Source: Aliiroseovarius sp. F47248L
GTDB lineage: Bacteria; Pseudomonadota; Alphaproteobacteria; Rhodobacterales; Rhodobacteraceae
Length of the DNA stretch: 64,000 bases
Reading direction: 5' to 3'
Assembly (NCBI RefSeq): GCF_023016085.1
Contig: NZ_JALKBF010000001.1
Location: forward strand, 2,463,501 to 2,527,500
In this document: positions 56,601 through 64,000 of the stretch, piece by piece
How the letters are laid out: each line of letters begins with the position of its first letter
How positions within the stretch are numbered: position 1 is the first letter of the stretch
Made by a program: the position numbers and the translations under genes
The notes under the pieces: model-generated
The model's database searches: none
Told to the model about the DNA's origin: nothing
Seen by the model: only the letters and a program-made list of their open reading frames with translations

Positions 56601-59204
56601 TGTGTCTGCTGTCTTTTCGACATTGATGCCGGGCGCTGCAGTATAGCCCGTGGTCGCCGTACCGGGCGTAACGGGAGGCAGGCTGCCACTGACCGGCGTG
56701 CCGGTTGCGGTTGCGCTGTTGGCAATCGCCGTCGCCGTATCCGCCGCCGTGGTCAGCGCCACCACATCCGCCGCCACCAGAGTATAGGTCGCGGTGAAGG
56801 TCGCGGTGCCTGCGGGGGCCAACGTCGTGCTGTCGCTGGTCGTCCAAACCAGATCAGCACCCGCATGGGCGTTGCCATCGAAGGTCGGGCCGGTATCCAC
56901 AGGGGCCACGCCCGTGATATCCACATTGCCGCTGTTCGTCACGATAACCTGATAGTCGATTGTATCGCCTATTAAGGGCGGATTGGACAGGTTGGTCGCG
57001 GGAACGGACTTGGCGACACTCAGTCCCGGCGCGGCGGCATAGCCCGTCGTCGCGGTGCTGGGCGTCACCGGAGGCAAGCTGCCAGAGGTCGGCGTGCCGG
57101 TGCCCGTCGCGCTGTTGGCAATCGCATTGGTCGGGTCTGCTGCGCTGGTCAAAGCAGCGACATCGGCGGCCACAAGCGTATAGGTCGCGAAGTAGGTCTT
57201 AGCCTCACCCGGCACCAGCGTTGTGCTGCCAACCGTAAACCAGAACAGATCCGTCCCGGCATGAGCGTTGCCGTCAAAGGTCGGCCCGGTATCGACCGGC
57301 GTTGCCCCGTCGATGTTTACATTGCCGGTGTTGGTGACGACCACCTCGTATTCAATCGTGTCGCCCGCAACGGGTGGGGTGGACAGGTTGGTGGCAGCGA
57401 CACTTTTTGCCACGCTCATACCGGGCGCGGCGGCATAACCCGTCGTCGCTGTGCTTGGCGTCACCGGCGGCAAACTGCCAGAGGTCGGTGTGCCGGTCGC
57501 ACTTGCGCTGTTGGCAATCGCGTTGGTCGGGTCTGCGGCACCCGTCAGCGCCGTCACATCTGCCGCCACCAAGGTATAGGTCGCCGTGAACGTCGCCGAG
57601 GCGCCGGGGGCCAGCGTCGTGCTGTCGCCCGTCGTCCAGCTAAGATCTGCACCCGCATGGGCGGCACCATCAAAGGTCGGGCCGGTATCAACCGGGGCCA
57701 CGCCAGACACATCCACGTTGCCGCTGTTGGTAATCACCACCTGATAGTTAATCGTGTCGCCCGCCGTTGGCGGTGTCGACAGGTTGGTAGCTGGCACGGA
57801 CTTGGCAACACTCAAACCCGGCGCGGCGCTGTATCCGGTCGTGGCCGTGCTGGGCGTCACGGGGGGCAGCGTTCCGTTTGCAGGCGTGCCGGTTGCTGTC
57901 GCGCTGTTGGCTATTGCGTTCGTCGGATCGGCCGCACTGGTCAACGCCGCCACATCTGCCGCCACCAAAGTATAGGTCGCCGTGTACGTGGTCGTATCGC
58001 CCGGTGCCAGCGTCGTGCTGCCGCCCGCCACCCAGATCAGGTCGGCACCCGCATGGGCGCTTCCGTTAAAGGTCGGGCCGGTATCGACGGGCGCCACACC
58101 CGAGATGTCCACGTTGCCGGTATTCTCAACCACAACCTGATAGGCAATCGTGTCACCCACCGATGGTGGGTTTGACAGATTGGTCGCCGGGACGGTCTTG
58201 GTCACCTCCAGTTCGGGGGCGGGAACAAAGGTGTTGGTCAGAACGCAGGTCACATCCTCGGCATCCCCCAAAGCCAGACCATCCAGCGGATTGCTGTCCG
58301 CCCCGCCCGAACAGGTGGCCGTTAAGGCATAGTTCGGGTCATCGGTTTCTGAAATCGTGTATGTGCCAACCGGCACCGTGACATCGGTGACAGCGGCAGA
58401 CCCGGTGACACCGCTGCCGGATGCTGTGCTGCCGTTTGTGTAAGACAAGGTGAAGTCACCCGGCACAGCGGACCCGCCAAGCGAGTTATCAACAACCTTC
58501 TCGAGCGTAAGCTCAGGTGAAATATCGACGGTGATGGACGCGAGCGAAAATTGAACACGCGCATTTCGTGCACCCTGAACATCATCCATGATGATCGAGA
58601 AAGATGTGGCCGGCGTATCCAACGTGAAAGTCGCAGACTCATTTGTCGGGTTATTACCGCTGGCGTTTGCCAAGAAGCTTCCGACGGCGCCCGAGGCGAT
58701 CAATCGGCCGCGCTGATCGTCGGCGGCTGACAGCCAAGGGGGGCGCGGTCCGACCAGCGGGTAAATCTCGATGGTAGGTGAAGTCCATGTGCCCGGCACG
58801 TTTGCTGCAAAGGAATCCCGTGGCGCTGTGCCGTCCATATCGTCAATATCTTCGAAGATGGCCCGATCCAGCAGAAACCCATTCGTTGTATAGGTCATAA
58901 TCGCGGAACGGTTACACGCAGAGTTGAACTGACTCGGAAACAGCGTAATGCGGCCAGCACCACTAATACTGGCGCAGGACGTGTTCTGAGGCGAAACTGT
59001 GACTGTGATGGAGTTGCCGTTGCCGTCTTCAAGAATAGCAGTGAAGTTGTTGGGCACGGAGGTAAGGGTAAAGTCGGACGCATCCGCTTCACCCGCGAAC
59101 GACGCGACCATGAAGATAGCAAGCAGGGCAGTCTTTATCGCTGCGGCTGCACGGATGACGGGTCCAAGCCGATTACTCGTCTGTCTATCACGGGACTCAT
59201 TCAT
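47649..59204 (-). CDS. Giant secreted DUF11/DUF7507 repeat protein (putative adhesin)
   Basis: 3,851 residues. A signal peptide ends near GEADA-SDF. An N-terminal beta domain and a SpaA-like domain come next, then 24 tandem ~110-130-residue beta domains with the pattern xKxxxxxxxxxxxGDxxxYxxxVTNTGNVT and CTGSYTVTQxDIDxGxVTN (by my count). The C-terminal 500 residues carry DNDGDGIPDYQDFDP, a further DUF11 domain and an SdrD B-like CSDVIGKVFDDKNRNGYQDG. Several repeats end in DVSDDGDDGDGN-like linkers that could bind calcium. The start at 59204 is taken from the signal peptide; a longer frame to 59294 exists. Probably a long surface fibre. The next gene encodes a barrel. Confidence 0.87.
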   Translation of the reverse strand: MNESRDRQTSNRLGPVIRAAAAIKTALLAIFMVASFAGEADASDFTLTSVPNNFTAILEDGNGNSITVTVSPQNTSCASISGAGRITLFPSQFNSACNRSAIMTYTTNGFLLDRAIFEDIDDMDGTAPRDSFAANVPGTWTSPTIEIYPLVGPRPPWLSAADDQRGRLIASGAVGSFLANASGNNPTNESATFTLDTPATSFSIIMDDVQGARNARVQFSLASITVDISPELTLEKVVDNSLGGSAVPGDFTLSYTNGSTASGSGVTGSAAVTDVTVPVGTYTISETDDPNYALTATCSGGADSNPLDGLALGDAEDVTCVLTNTFVPAPELEVTKTVPATNLSNPPSVGDTIAYQVVVENTGNVDISGVAPVDTGPTFNGSAHAGADLIWVAGGSTTLAPGDTTTYTATYTLVAADVAALTSAADPTNAIANSATATGTPANGTLPPVTPSTATTGYSAAPGLSVAKSVPATNLSTPPTAGDTINYQVVITNSGNVDVSGVAPVDTGPTFDGAAHAGADLSWTTGDSTTLAPGASATFTATYTLVAADVTALTGAADPTNAIANSASATGTPTSGSLPPVTPSTATTGYAAAPGMSVAKSVAATNLSTPPVAGDTIEYEVVVTNTGNVNIDGATPVDTGPTFDGNAHAGTDLFWFTVGSTTLVPGEAKTYFATYTLVAADVAALTSAADPTNAIANSATGTGTPTSGSLPPVTPSTATTGYAAAPGLSVAKSVPATNLSNPPLIGDTIDYQVIVTNSGNVDITGVAPVDTGPTFDGNAHAGADLVWTTSDSTTLAPAGTATFTATYTLVAADVVALTTAADTATAIANSATATGTPVSGSLPPVTPGTATTGYTAAPGINVEKTADTSGFSTPVTAGDQIVFTIQVANTGNTALTNVSLNDSLTRRDGATLTLSVPGTPSSGDGGVPGTLDIGETWEYQATYTLVQDDINAGGVENTVTGTADVPGGGTVSDVSDDGDDGDGNTTDDPTEVYIAATPTITLAKSLAAGSPNPFDTVGQVLAYEFLVTNTGNVSITAPVTIDDPLIAGQGTGPVSCPTGPILPTASITCTGSYQVTQDDLNAGQVVNAATASVTQPVVPVTPGGPTSVTATDGPSGVTVPADTTPSISFGKALAPTSALTYAAVGDQLTYEFTVTNDGNITLDGPFTVDDDQIGNGLACGTGPLLPGANVTCTHVWTAAQEDLDAGSVTNIASAATTQGGSPVQSPTDTLTVNASTSPALTVDKTLLSATPDVFDEGTVLSYQFEVTNTGNVTIDGPITITDNKATGITCAPLTNGELLPTENVICTGSYTMVAGDVGFGSVTNVATATGDYNGTPVTSPSDDAIYPVSATPAISLTKDSDPTDVTFAAAGDVITYSYEITNGPTVALSEDISIDDDKIGAPFVCYDASVSGVFGVNETATCTAQYTVTQADVDAGEVTNIAVGSTTFAPGTPDETLVLSGQATKTVPADTDPSLSIAKTISNGPQPAAAGDVIEFTITATNDGNQTIANAAVSDPDVAALTCTHLGSTVTGPVTLLPTETITCVGDYTVTQGDIDAQSKINIANVSGTDPTGATVSVDGQVTVALVDNTAALELEKTVTPAVAPGTPVFTQAGDTVTFSVLARNTGNVSLENVVITDDLPVTPTSCAVGDLAVGQALTLCTFTYTVTQDDVDAVNGAAPTYGGFTNIARATANDVTPDATPITAQDDVFVRGPDQAPSFSLAKSADAAQIASVGQVVNYSYLVTNTGNITLTALPVVADDKIASVTCPALPGGELAPGDELTCTGSYTVTQADLNAGSLTNIARVSSPEVPLPASPGPETDTVTLPANRTASVDFTKTASITSGAAVGDVITYTYSATNTGNVTLTDVAVSDQHTSAAGTVALSVGGDAIDTDVAPSGDSTDAAANGSWDTLAPGDSITFTASYTVTQADVNQQGSLDNTARLTATPPAGLPPVDETDGLSIPVTAPTPGITALKTLATGGLSSPPVAGETLDYTITVTNSGNQDLSNISLIDVFQRLDGSTITPAAPPQYVSGDVGTANVLDVGEAWTYSFQHVLTQADIDAGGVSNQATARGQSPSNALVSDASDDGNPANGDDNPTVLPIAVTPGIEGQKTLSSGSGVLGSQLVFLIEVTNTGNVTLTSTGIQSDTLTRVDGTPLTPSAASFVGSTQGSGAGTLLPGEVASYEVRYTLIQEDIDGGGVRNSATVTGTPPSGVPITDVSDDGDDGDGNTTNDPTEVLITPTPALSMVKTVGAGSSNPYDTVGQQINYDFVVTNDGNVTLTDPITIADDLIDGAGGSVTCDPLPAGGLIPTATLNCAGSYTVTQDDIDNGSVTNTATASSGATTSAPDSVTVPAGQTDALTLLKVADPVPGPEFFVGATATYTYTLTNTGNTTQVGPFSIDDNLVDAGDITCPVPAGNELAPGDDLVCTGTYTVTATDVDLGSVTNLATGSSSTTTSPLTSETIPDQGVAALSIDKQLVAGPDFSEVGDVIGYQFIVTNSGTRTLIDPIIVRDSILGDITCWTPTPPSDPDFQAGEEAICVGDYVVTQPDLDRGFVFNEAYAETTYGPGDTPVVSPPDSVTVDGDLVPDLTLTKAAATLPVTAVGQSLTYTLIAENTGNQTLTNVSISDPFVPGLPCSTATLARGTTLQCTFPYTVTQADIDSGTLSNRADVTAQNPQGAPVTTFATLDIPMPAAAPVMELAKVATPSPFGAAGSTLTYQLSVNNTGNVTLSNVEVSDPMGGGQICTIASIAPGDTTGGCSFDVTVTQDMVDAGEVVNNASATATDPSNTPVNDTVELTTPGPARGPALEATKVVLGGQSVVGGLVDYSLSIANTGNVTLRNVNVVDQMQSLQGAVTALDAPFALDPASDTDSDGELDVGEVWTYTASVTLRQIDLNHAGLSNQVTVTADGPAGSGQATDVSDDGDDSDGNTVDDPTIFDVVVDPQLTVVKAVLTPGTRAGDQVVFEITATNTGNQDLTDLSASDTLLRADGTPIPATATPLSVPATLSPTEDAVWRVTHTLTQADVDAGGLRNSAVVSGLSPDNSPVSDLSADDDPLDGNNTDDPTEMLIAPAPGMEVIKREVSAGTAAGESVVYEVTVENTGNVTLTGIALADQLTAIDGTDPRALTPVFTGADGTPPSPAGTLLPGETATYDVSHVLTQDDVNKGGVINVITASAATPLGGSTSDVSDDDGVGTDDPTVTPIAAAPALDVTKTAGAPSRLFHTVEQSTFTITVTNTGNITQTGIQVEDDLVTFLAPATLLSADYPVTTTAADFTNGAASATFDGVGDTALLSGDPTLEPGETGTITITMVYSTANGFPTAPNTASATSTQLTTPSIGQGPLTPNDNDGDGIPDYQDFDPTGYFYCEQDGSVLTGGQVSISGGGFTQTGVGTNGPIVVTDDGSDGFYQFFVTAPGTYTLAVTYPPIGTPSTTRSPGGTLDMTTLLPANPAFIGSGTTADGLTLTDYSAGGNPFYFTFDIEAGDPEVQNNNIPLMDCRPSVPLVATKAADRDTAVFGETVNFTLTFENLSGATFRDTRLVDELPPGLLYTPGTARVNGTALEPNVTGRQLRWIETLSASEKVTITFAARIASRGNFGTLTNRTWAQDANGNVLSNVAMADIEIRPEHVFDCSDVIGKVFDDKNRNGYQDGPGTLPEAILDDNIYDGSKGKLAPTIERPNTTELGLPDVRLVSPNGTIITTDDYGRFSVPCAALPRTIGSNFMLKLDKRSLPTGYRVTTENPRVIRLTPGKIAKLNFGAAIGNVVDIDLTRAAFANGTTQPSTGLAQALSALVNQISDKETAIELTYVLDAGEDAATGRARLRAIKQVLERQWHGNYRLDVGTNVVRKQ
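56634..58217 (-). repeat. Four tandem 396-bp near-identical repeats in the giant gene
   Basis: Four consecutive 132-residue domain copies, each with the pattern SVAKSVPATNLSxPP ... VDTGPTFDG ... TLVAADV ... SLPPVTPSTATTGY, are much more alike than the other repeats of the protein. The period of 396 bp was checked at equivalent codons. This indicates recent in-frame duplication. Confidence 0.88.
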
Positions 59205-59400
59205 CTGCTCACAACCTCGAAACTGCGCGTTTTTCTGCTGGCTTCTCTTCGGTCCAACTGGGTAGTAGTGGCGACGGCCAACTACAAAACACACCTTTGC
59301 ACGCCAAAAACTACTTGCTTTAGGAATTGTTAATAAGAAAGCTCTACCTAAACAACAGACAGATTAACCATTGTTCACGTTCTCTGCATAATAGAGTTGG

Positions 59401-59420
59401 GTGTGGACAATTGCCCACAC
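59401..59420. promoter_or_regulatory. 20-base palindrome upstream of the giant gene
   Basis: GTGTGG-n-CAATTG-n-CCACAC, symmetric at 18 of 20 positions, 197 bases before the start codon of the giant repeat protein. It could be an operator for this large transcript or the hairpin end of an unseen short RNA. Confidence 0.45.
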
Positions 59421-60098
59421 GTCAATCAACGCCGAGTTTCGGCTTGGAACACCGATTTCCTGTGACTTTGAACCGCGTTTGCAACCATCTTCGACGCATC
59501 CCATATCCGATGTAAAAAGCCCCTTTCGTTGTCATACCAGCCAAACACACGCAATAGACCGCCATCAGGTGTGACAGTTTCTCTAAGAGAAATTGAACTC
59601 TTCTGATCTCAGGTCAGTCGCAAGTGTCGCTCATCGCTACTTAGGTCTGGACAGTTGTGCCAGATCTACAAGCATCGAAGTTGTCCTATGTTCGCAGGGC
59701 AACCTCGCTGTTGAAGGACTACTTCCGCAGATATTGAATGAAGTTTTACATTTGCAGCAAAAGTTGGCGTTCGCCATTCAAGGGTGAAAGCTACGCGTTA
59801 CGAGCGCACAAAGTGCGTTCTGAGTGTCGCGCAAGCACCTTTCTTATCACGCTTTGTGGGCTTGCTGCGATGCAGAGAAGAATTGGCCAACTTACGGAGG
59901 ATCATCGAGATTTCGTACTGACGGGTCTTGGCAATGTTGCGAGCAACCTGGCGGGCGTCTTCGTATTATTCTCAGTGATCTTACACGCATCAGCGTTTGG
60001 GTATCATTGGGCTTTGGATTGACAAATCCGGCAAAACTGCATGTAGGCATAGCCTTCGTGGCAGATATATTGGTCGTTCTCGGCACCTAAGAACGACG

Positions 60099-60124
60099 AA
60101 CCCCGCCATTTTACGGGCGGGGTT
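60099..60124 (-). terminator. Terminator of the tRNA-fMet gene
   Basis: A perfect 9-bp stem AACCCCGCC / GGCGGGGTT with an 8-base loop, beginning 11 bases after the tRNA CCA on the minus strand. The downstream sequence is only moderately T-rich. Confidence 0.7.
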
Positions 60125-60134
60125 TCGGCTTCAT

Positions 60135-60211
<77 letters not shown>

Positions 60212-60222
60212 CCAATGCGGTG

Positions 60223-60251
60223 TATATAGGCCGCTGATTTCAGGACTACAA
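60223..60251 (-). promoter_or_regulatory. Promoter of the tRNA-fMet gene
   Basis: On the minus strand a -35 box TTGTAG (60246-60251) and a -10 box TATATA (60223-60228) are separated by exactly 17 bases. The -10 lies 11 bases ahead of the mature tRNA end. Confidence 0.6.
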
Positions 60252-60353
60252 GCGCAATCGGTAAAAAAATCTGAACAAATGGCGATACCTCTACTGGCTC
60301 GTGACATTGCTGCTTTGAACAGGTAACTATCTGAGAATATGGAAGGATACACG

Positions 60354-60866
60354 ATGGATGGCACACTCGCAGTGTTGTTTCTGCTGACAGGTTTGATCGA
60401 TATGTGGGTCAACCACTGCAACACCGGCTGTGTAAAACCCGTATCCACCGTGGCGCGCCATGTTGCATCCGCAGGTGGGTTGATTTTCGAAGCAGATTCC
60501 ATCGGCGCTGAGGCGTACTATCGCCATGATCTTCCGCTCAGCTATGGACCTTTTCAGCCGACAATCGGGGCCTCGGTGGACAGTCAGGGCGATATCTGGA
60601 TCGGTCTGGGCGCCGTAAATGTATTTCATCTGTGGGGCGACAGATCATTTGCACAGCTCTCATTCATGCCCGGCATCTGGCTGCGCGGCGACGGCCCTGT
60701 GATGGGGCACCCGATCGAGTTTAGGTCAGGCATTGACGCCGGGTATGAACGGCCGGATGGGATGCGCTATAGCGTATCGCTCGATCATCGATCGAACGGC
60801 GACATCGTGCCCGTGAATCCAGGGTTGGAGACGTTGCAATTCCGCGTCTCTGTTCCAGCGGAATGA
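60354..60866 (+). CDS. PagL-like lipid A deacylase / acyloxyacyl hydrolase
   Basis: 170 residues. The C-terminal strand SLDHRSNGDIVPVNPGLE gives H145, S147 and E159, the same H-x-S and +14 Glu spacing as the His-Ser-Glu triad of PagL (H126, S128, E140 in Pseudomonas). The rest fits an eight-stranded outer-membrane barrel. It would remove an acyl chain from lipid A. The start at 60354 follows GGAAGGA. The N-terminal hydrophobic part is short for a signal peptide and contains charged residues, so export is less certain. Confidence 0.75.
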   Translation: MDGTLAVLFLLTGLIDMWVNHCNTGCVKPVSTVARHVASAGGLIFEADSIGAEAYYRHDLPLSYGPFQPTIGASVDSQGDIWIGLGAVNVFHLWGDRSFAQLSFMPGIWLRGDGPVMGHPIEFRSGIDAGYERPDGMRYSVSLDHRSNGDIVPVNPGLETLQFRVSVPAE

Positions 60867-60920
60867 CGGCGCCCAGCCACACGATTTGCCGAAACCTCGC
60901 AACAGGCGCATAGTTAAGGG

Positions 60921-61601
60921 GTGAAGTCATGTTGCGCCCTGTTTTTCGCTGCTCTTGTCGTGCTCGCCAATACCCCGCCTGCGCGTGCGGTCAGCTATGA
61001 GACGCTTCTAAGAACACCTGCAATGGATCCCTGTCACATGTTCACTGATGATGCGGATTTTGTGGTGCTCTATATCGATATGGGCGCCGAGGGCGAGGTG
61101 CAGCTCAGCCTGCCCCGCGCCTATCTGGAAGACCGCGCCGACCAGCAAAGCGGGCTGCGGCACGGGTCACTTCTGCTGCGGGTCATGGTTGGGAACTTCC
61201 TGCCCGTCAGCCGCGCGCAGGCACTCCGGCTATCCGCCAGCCGGCAAGGAAACGACGCCCAGACCGCGTTCATCACCATGCTGATCAGCGACTTCCCTGA
61301 CATTTCCGAACGGCTGGAAACCTTGTCGATGACAGCAACACCAAACGACGTTGGATTGGTTCCCCTTGTTGGCACAACCCCGGCACCACGCACCAGCTTT
61401 GCCGCCTTGCACCCCGACCAAAGCCCCCACGCCTTCATCGAGTGCATGACACTTGAAACCACACCCCGCCCGACCTGCACCCATCAACTGCGCACCAGCG
61501 GCGTTGACGTGGTGCTGGATTACAGCACCGACCTTCTGCCGATCTGGGCGGATGTTCAGGCACGGGTGGAACGGTTTTTGGGATGTGCTGAGGCGGGGTG
61601 A
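60921..61601 (+). CDS. Secreted four-cysteine protein of unknown family (copy 1)
   Basis: 226 residues from a GTG start, with a clear signal peptide (MKSCCALFFAALVVLANTPPARA). The mature part has the pattern LLRTPAMDPC, LPRAYLEDR, NFLPVSRAQ, IECM, RPTC and VERFLGC. The protein encoded directly downstream has the same pattern in the same order, including four cysteines, so the two are paralogues. I do not recognise the family. Probably periplasmic and disulfide-bonded. An AAGGGG sequence abuts the start, closer than usual. Confidence 0.8.
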   Translation: MKSCCALFFAALVVLANTPPARAVSYETLLRTPAMDPCHMFTDDADFVVLYIDMGAEGEVQLSLPRAYLEDRADQQSGLRHGSLLLRVMVGNFLPVSRAQALRLSASRQGNDAQTAFITMLISDFPDISERLETLSMTATPNDVGLVPLVGTTPAPRTSFAALHPDQSPHAFIECMTLETTPRPTCTHQLRTSGVDVVLDYSTDLLPIWADVQARVERFLGCAEAG

Positions 61602-61690
61602 GGGAGTTGTGGAAAGCCACGTTCACATCAGACGCACTTCAAGATAAAGATGGCTTTAGTCGAGCTGACTGCGGCCGGAGGCATTCACAC

Positions 61691-62527
61691 ATGACAACCA
61701 CGAGCATTTCAAGATTGTCCCGCCCGTTGTTGATCACAACTCTTGCCTTATCAATGCTGGCGCTTGTGCTGGTCGGGGCGGGTTATTCTGGAACCAAATC
61801 CTCTAAGCCTGTTTCTCGCGTGGAACAGCGCGCGGCAGGCATAAACAATTTTACCGTTGATGAGTTGCTTAACACGCCTCCATCCGATCCCTGCCAGTTT
61901 TTCGGCGGCGAGAACGCGATGGTGGAATGGTTCATCGAGATGGATCTTGAAAACAAGCTGATCCCGATGCGCGTTCCAAAGATCTATCTGGAAGACAAAC
62001 CGGATCACGAGGAAGGTGTGCACCACACGGCGCAGCTGTTTCGCATTATTCTCGACAACTTTTTGCCCGTAACGCGCTCTCAGACATCAGCGATTCATCG
62101 CGCCCAACCTGACAACGCCCATGCGCGACAATACGGGCGCCTTCTTGTCGGTGACTACATTGAACTTCGGGAGATTATCTCGCTTATGATCTCGATGATG
62201 GGTGGGCGTTTTGACGAGAGGCGTCCGATGGAAGAGTTCCCGGTTACACCGGGTCCATACGGTTTGACCAAAGTGCTGCCGCCCGCGGGGAATCTGGAAA
62301 GAAACGTTTACTTCAGGACGGGTTCTGATGGGAACCCGGTGACAGCGATCGAGTGCCATATCAAGAATGAGGTCTCTCGATATCCAACATGTAATATGCG
62401 CTTTAGAGCTTCCGAAGTTGACGTAAATGTAGGTTTTCATGTCCCCTATCTGCCCCGCTGGGCCGCCATCAAACAGGATGTCGAGCGATTTCTTTCCTGC
62501 GCCACCGATTTTGAACAAGAACGATAG
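61691..62527 (+). CDS. Secreted four-cysteine protein of unknown family (copy 2)
   Basis: 278 residues. An N-terminal membrane/signal segment (RPLLITTLALSMLALVLVGAGY) is followed by the same pattern as the preceding gene: LLNTPPSDPC, VPKIYLEDK, NFLPVTRSQ, IECH, YPTC and VERFLSC. Identity is moderate, so duplication is not recent. The start at 61691 has GGAGG upstream; the frame is open to 61598. It lies 12 bases ahead of a truncated gene next to the rRNA operon. Function unknown; an immunity or binding role is only a guess. Confidence 0.8.
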   Translation: MTTTSISRLSRPLLITTLALSMLALVLVGAGYSGTKSSKPVSRVEQRAAGINNFTVDELLNTPPSDPCQFFGGENAMVEWFIEMDLENKLIPMRVPKIYLEDKPDHEEGVHHTAQLFRIILDNFLPVTRSQTSAIHRAQPDNAHARQYGRLLVGDYIELREIISLMISMMGGRFDERRPMEEFPVTPGPYGLTKVLPPAGNLERNVYFRTGSDGNPVTAIECHIKNEVSRYPTCNMRFRASEVDVNVGFHVPYLPRWAAIKQDVERFLSCATDFEQER

Positions 62528-62538
62528 AGAGAACCAAA

Positions 62539-62739
62539 ATGCTCACCACAGCCCAACTGAACATCCTGTCGCAACATTCTGAAGCAGGCGACCGGATCGC
62601 TTACTATGAAGCGCTGTCATCCTTTGGTATTGCATATGGTGCATTGGCACTTGGGGTGGTGCTCAACGACACCGTTTCAGGCGCATCTTCCAATCAGTTT
62701 TCGCTTCATCGAGCGGGAACATTACCCCCCCAACGCAAG
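62539..62739 (+). pseudogene. Truncated 5' end of a gene cut by the rRNA operon terminator
   Basis: It starts well (GAGAGA ribosome site, 12 bases after the preceding stop) and encodes about 65 coherent residues (MLTTAQLNILSQHSEAGDR, then YGALALGVVLNDTVSGASSN). Beyond about 62735 the frame stays open by chance but runs through the rRNA terminator and antisense to 5S. The N terminus resembles, from memory, that of large hydrolase-type secreted effectors. The rest of the gene appears lost. Confidence 0.5.
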
Positions 62740-62769
62740 ACCGCCGCCAGCGGTGTTGCGGGCGGCGGT
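62740..62769 (-). terminator. rRNA operon terminator
   Basis: A perfect 9-bp stem ACCGCCGCC / GGCGGCGGT with a 12-base loop, 44 bases after the 5S end on the minus strand. Confidence 0.75.
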
Positions 62770-62812
62770 TTTGGTGTTTTGGTATCGTTTAGAGAGAACG
62801 AGCTGCTTACTA

Positions 62813-62930
<118 letters not shown>

Positions 62931-63043
62931 GAGAAAGCAGCTTTGATTGTTTTGCGGGTGCAGGGAACAATCTTGTCCAAGTCAGTACACATTGGTGTGT
63001 ATGCTTTTGAGTGATCGTAGAAGTGTCTGGCTTCTACTGGATC

Positions 63044-64000
<957 letters not shown>

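Larger units (their letters stand above)
59205..60134. other. Long non-coding upstream region of the giant gene
   Basis: About 930 bases between the giant gene and the tRNA. Short open frames (59593-59787, 59738-60022) have no good ribosome site or known product. It probably carries the promoter and leader of the giant gene. It contains a 20-base palindrome at 59401 and the tRNA terminator near 60110. Confidence 0.5.

Noticed and set aside
47649..59204. A CRISPR array or satellite DNA as the cause of the repeated sequence
   Set aside because: Repeats keep frame, have a 396-bp or longer protein-domain period and contain no short identical direct repeats with unique spacers.
59593..60022. Two short plus-strand open frames upstream of the tRNA
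   Set aside because: No ribosome site, no family pattern, and overlapping frames of similar length, as expected by chance.

Overview
The window looks like a chromosome segment from a marine alphaproteobacterium of the Rhodobacteraceae (roseobacter type). The evidence is gene content, not a search: three TRAP transporters in 21 kb, an L-malyl-CoA lyase of the ethylmalonyl-CoA pathway, a DUF1244 gene, a zinc-ribbon gene divergent from ftsE-ftsX-plsC, an alphaproteobacterial-type initiator tRNA, high GC, and SD-led genes with many ATGA/TGATG overlaps.

Layout. 0-18 kb is mostly core: a truncated MDR oxidoreductase, rpmI-rplT, pyk, an N-formylglutamate amidohydrolase-DUF1244-DUF5671 operon, a D-amino-acid block (D-amino acid transaminase, YdcZ-type permease, DgcA and DgcN for D-glutamate), malyl-CoA lyase, an AraC regulator, accA, an AhpD-like protein, and the overlapping ftsE-ftsX-plsC-PPOX operon. 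17.5-25.4 kb is a catabolic operon under a divergent RpiR regulator: amidohydrolase, TRAP transporter, glutamine synthetase-like ligase, aldehyde dehydrogenase and iron alcohol dehydrogenase. This gene set suggests gamma-glutamylation of an amine or amino alcohol, stepwise oxidation and deconjugation. 25.4-28.3 kb holds a universal stress protein and a LacI-AGE isomerase pair. 28.3-30.7 kb is a small, less GC-rich island with a glycosyltransferase and a sulfotransferase. 30.7-41.3 kb has an amidase and TetR regulator next to a DctPQM TRAP system, then an IclR regulator, a TAXI-type TRAP system and a sulfatase/phosphonate-monoester-hydrolase-like enzyme. 41.9-43.8 kb is a LysR-SDR-DUF6552 set.

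44.2-59.2 kb, nearly a quarter of the window, is one two-gene unit: a ~3,850-residue secreted repeat protein (about 25 DUF11/DUF7507-type domains, Asp-rich linkers, a calcium-binding-like motif and an SdrD B-like domain) whose stop codon overlaps the start of an 1,147-residue outer-membrane beta-barrel protein. This is the most striking system here and probably builds a very long surface structure.

The right end holds a stand-alone initiator tRNA-fMet with its own promoter, a PagL-like lipid A deacylase, two paralogous secreted four-cysteine proteins, a truncated ORF cut by an rRNA operon terminator, and the 5S and 3' part of the 23S rRNA genes on the minus strand. Near-perfect palindromes lie beside four local regulator genes (RpiR, LacI, TetR, IclR), so each catabolic block seems to carry its own switch.
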